A stretch of DNA of 64,000 bases from Thioalkalivibrio sp. ALE14. GTDB lineage: Bacteria; Pseudomonadota; Gammaproteobacteria; Ectothiorhodospirales; Ectothiorhodospiraceae. A program made the translations under genes and the position numbers. The number at the start of each line of letters is the position of its first letter. Position 1 is the first letter of the stretch. The stretch lies in the NCBI RefSeq assembly GCF_000376845.1, contig NZ_AQXY01000028.1, positions 1-64,000 on the forward strand, written 5' to 3'. The notes under the pieces are model-generated. The model had not been told where the DNA came from, searched no databases, and saw nothing but the letters and a program-made list of their open reading frames with translations. Positions 63,962-64,000 of this stretch are shown in pieces.

Positions 63962-64000
63962 GAGAGGCTTCCTCTAGAAAAACGATGGGCGCGGCGCGCC

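Overview
The window is 64 kb of high-GC, densely packed bacterial chromosome. The core gene order (ybeL, leuS, lptE, holA, nadD, rsfS, rlmH; miaB, phoL, ybeY, ybeX, lnt; lptFG/pepA/holC; ssb/uvrA) is that of a gammaproteobacterium. GC content, codon usage and the metal, glycerate and molybdenum genes suggest a member of the Ectothiorhodospiraceae such as Thioalkalivibrio. That placement is inference, because no rRNA or species marker is present. | Layout. 1-0.85 kb: the right end of an IS3-family element that has cut an MFS transporter gene. 1.07-4.0 kb: a molybdopterin oxidoreductase overlapping an ATP-grasp-like gene. 4.1-9.5 kb: an accessory stretch with four unknown secreted or membrane proteins, two toxin-antitoxin (TA) modules (RHH-like/RelE-ParE with a perfect 30-bp palindrome, and RES/Xre), a DUF3634-like protein and a GIY-YIG protein. 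9.5-15.2 kb: proline use (putP, putA, cupin). 15.3-19.7 kb: a Spy/CpxP-like protein, glycerate permease and kinase, and an Old Yellow Enzyme. 19.8-26.2 kb: a His-rich protein and a CzcCBA-type heavy-metal RND pump, followed by a third TA module. 26.8-35.0 kb: parE, cnoX, dsbC, xerD, a slipin/NfeD pair, and a cluster of repeats. The repeats include a 270-bp MITE-like element that splits an osmC gene. 35.1-38.6 kb: mobA, mobB, moeA, a PilZ protein and an RDD protein. 38.8-58.4 kb: envelope and housekeeping genes (SGNH lipoprotein, lptGF, pepA, holC, maf, rlmH, rsfS, nadD, proA, holA, lptE, leuS, a DUF2189 protein, a YbeL-like protein, lnt, ybeX, ybeY, phoL, miaB). 58.5-64 kb: ssb, yajR, uvrA, a terminator and rplQ. 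| Working together: mobA/mobB/moeA can finish the bis-MGD cofactor needed by the molybdoenzyme at the left. The cupin-putA-putP run takes up and oxidises proline. The permease and kinase form a glycerate pathway. The His-rich protein, CzcC, CzcB and CzcA form one metal-efflux unit, and a Spy-like protein with a His tail lies nearby. LptE/F/G belong to lipopolysaccharide export, and Lnt and two lipoproteins to outer-membrane lipoprotein handling. | The most unusual signals are the split osmC with its nested-palindrome element, the molybdoenzyme/ATP-grasp pair, the four-gene unknown membrane cassette next to TA modules, the palindromic TA operators, and several dispersed repeat families.
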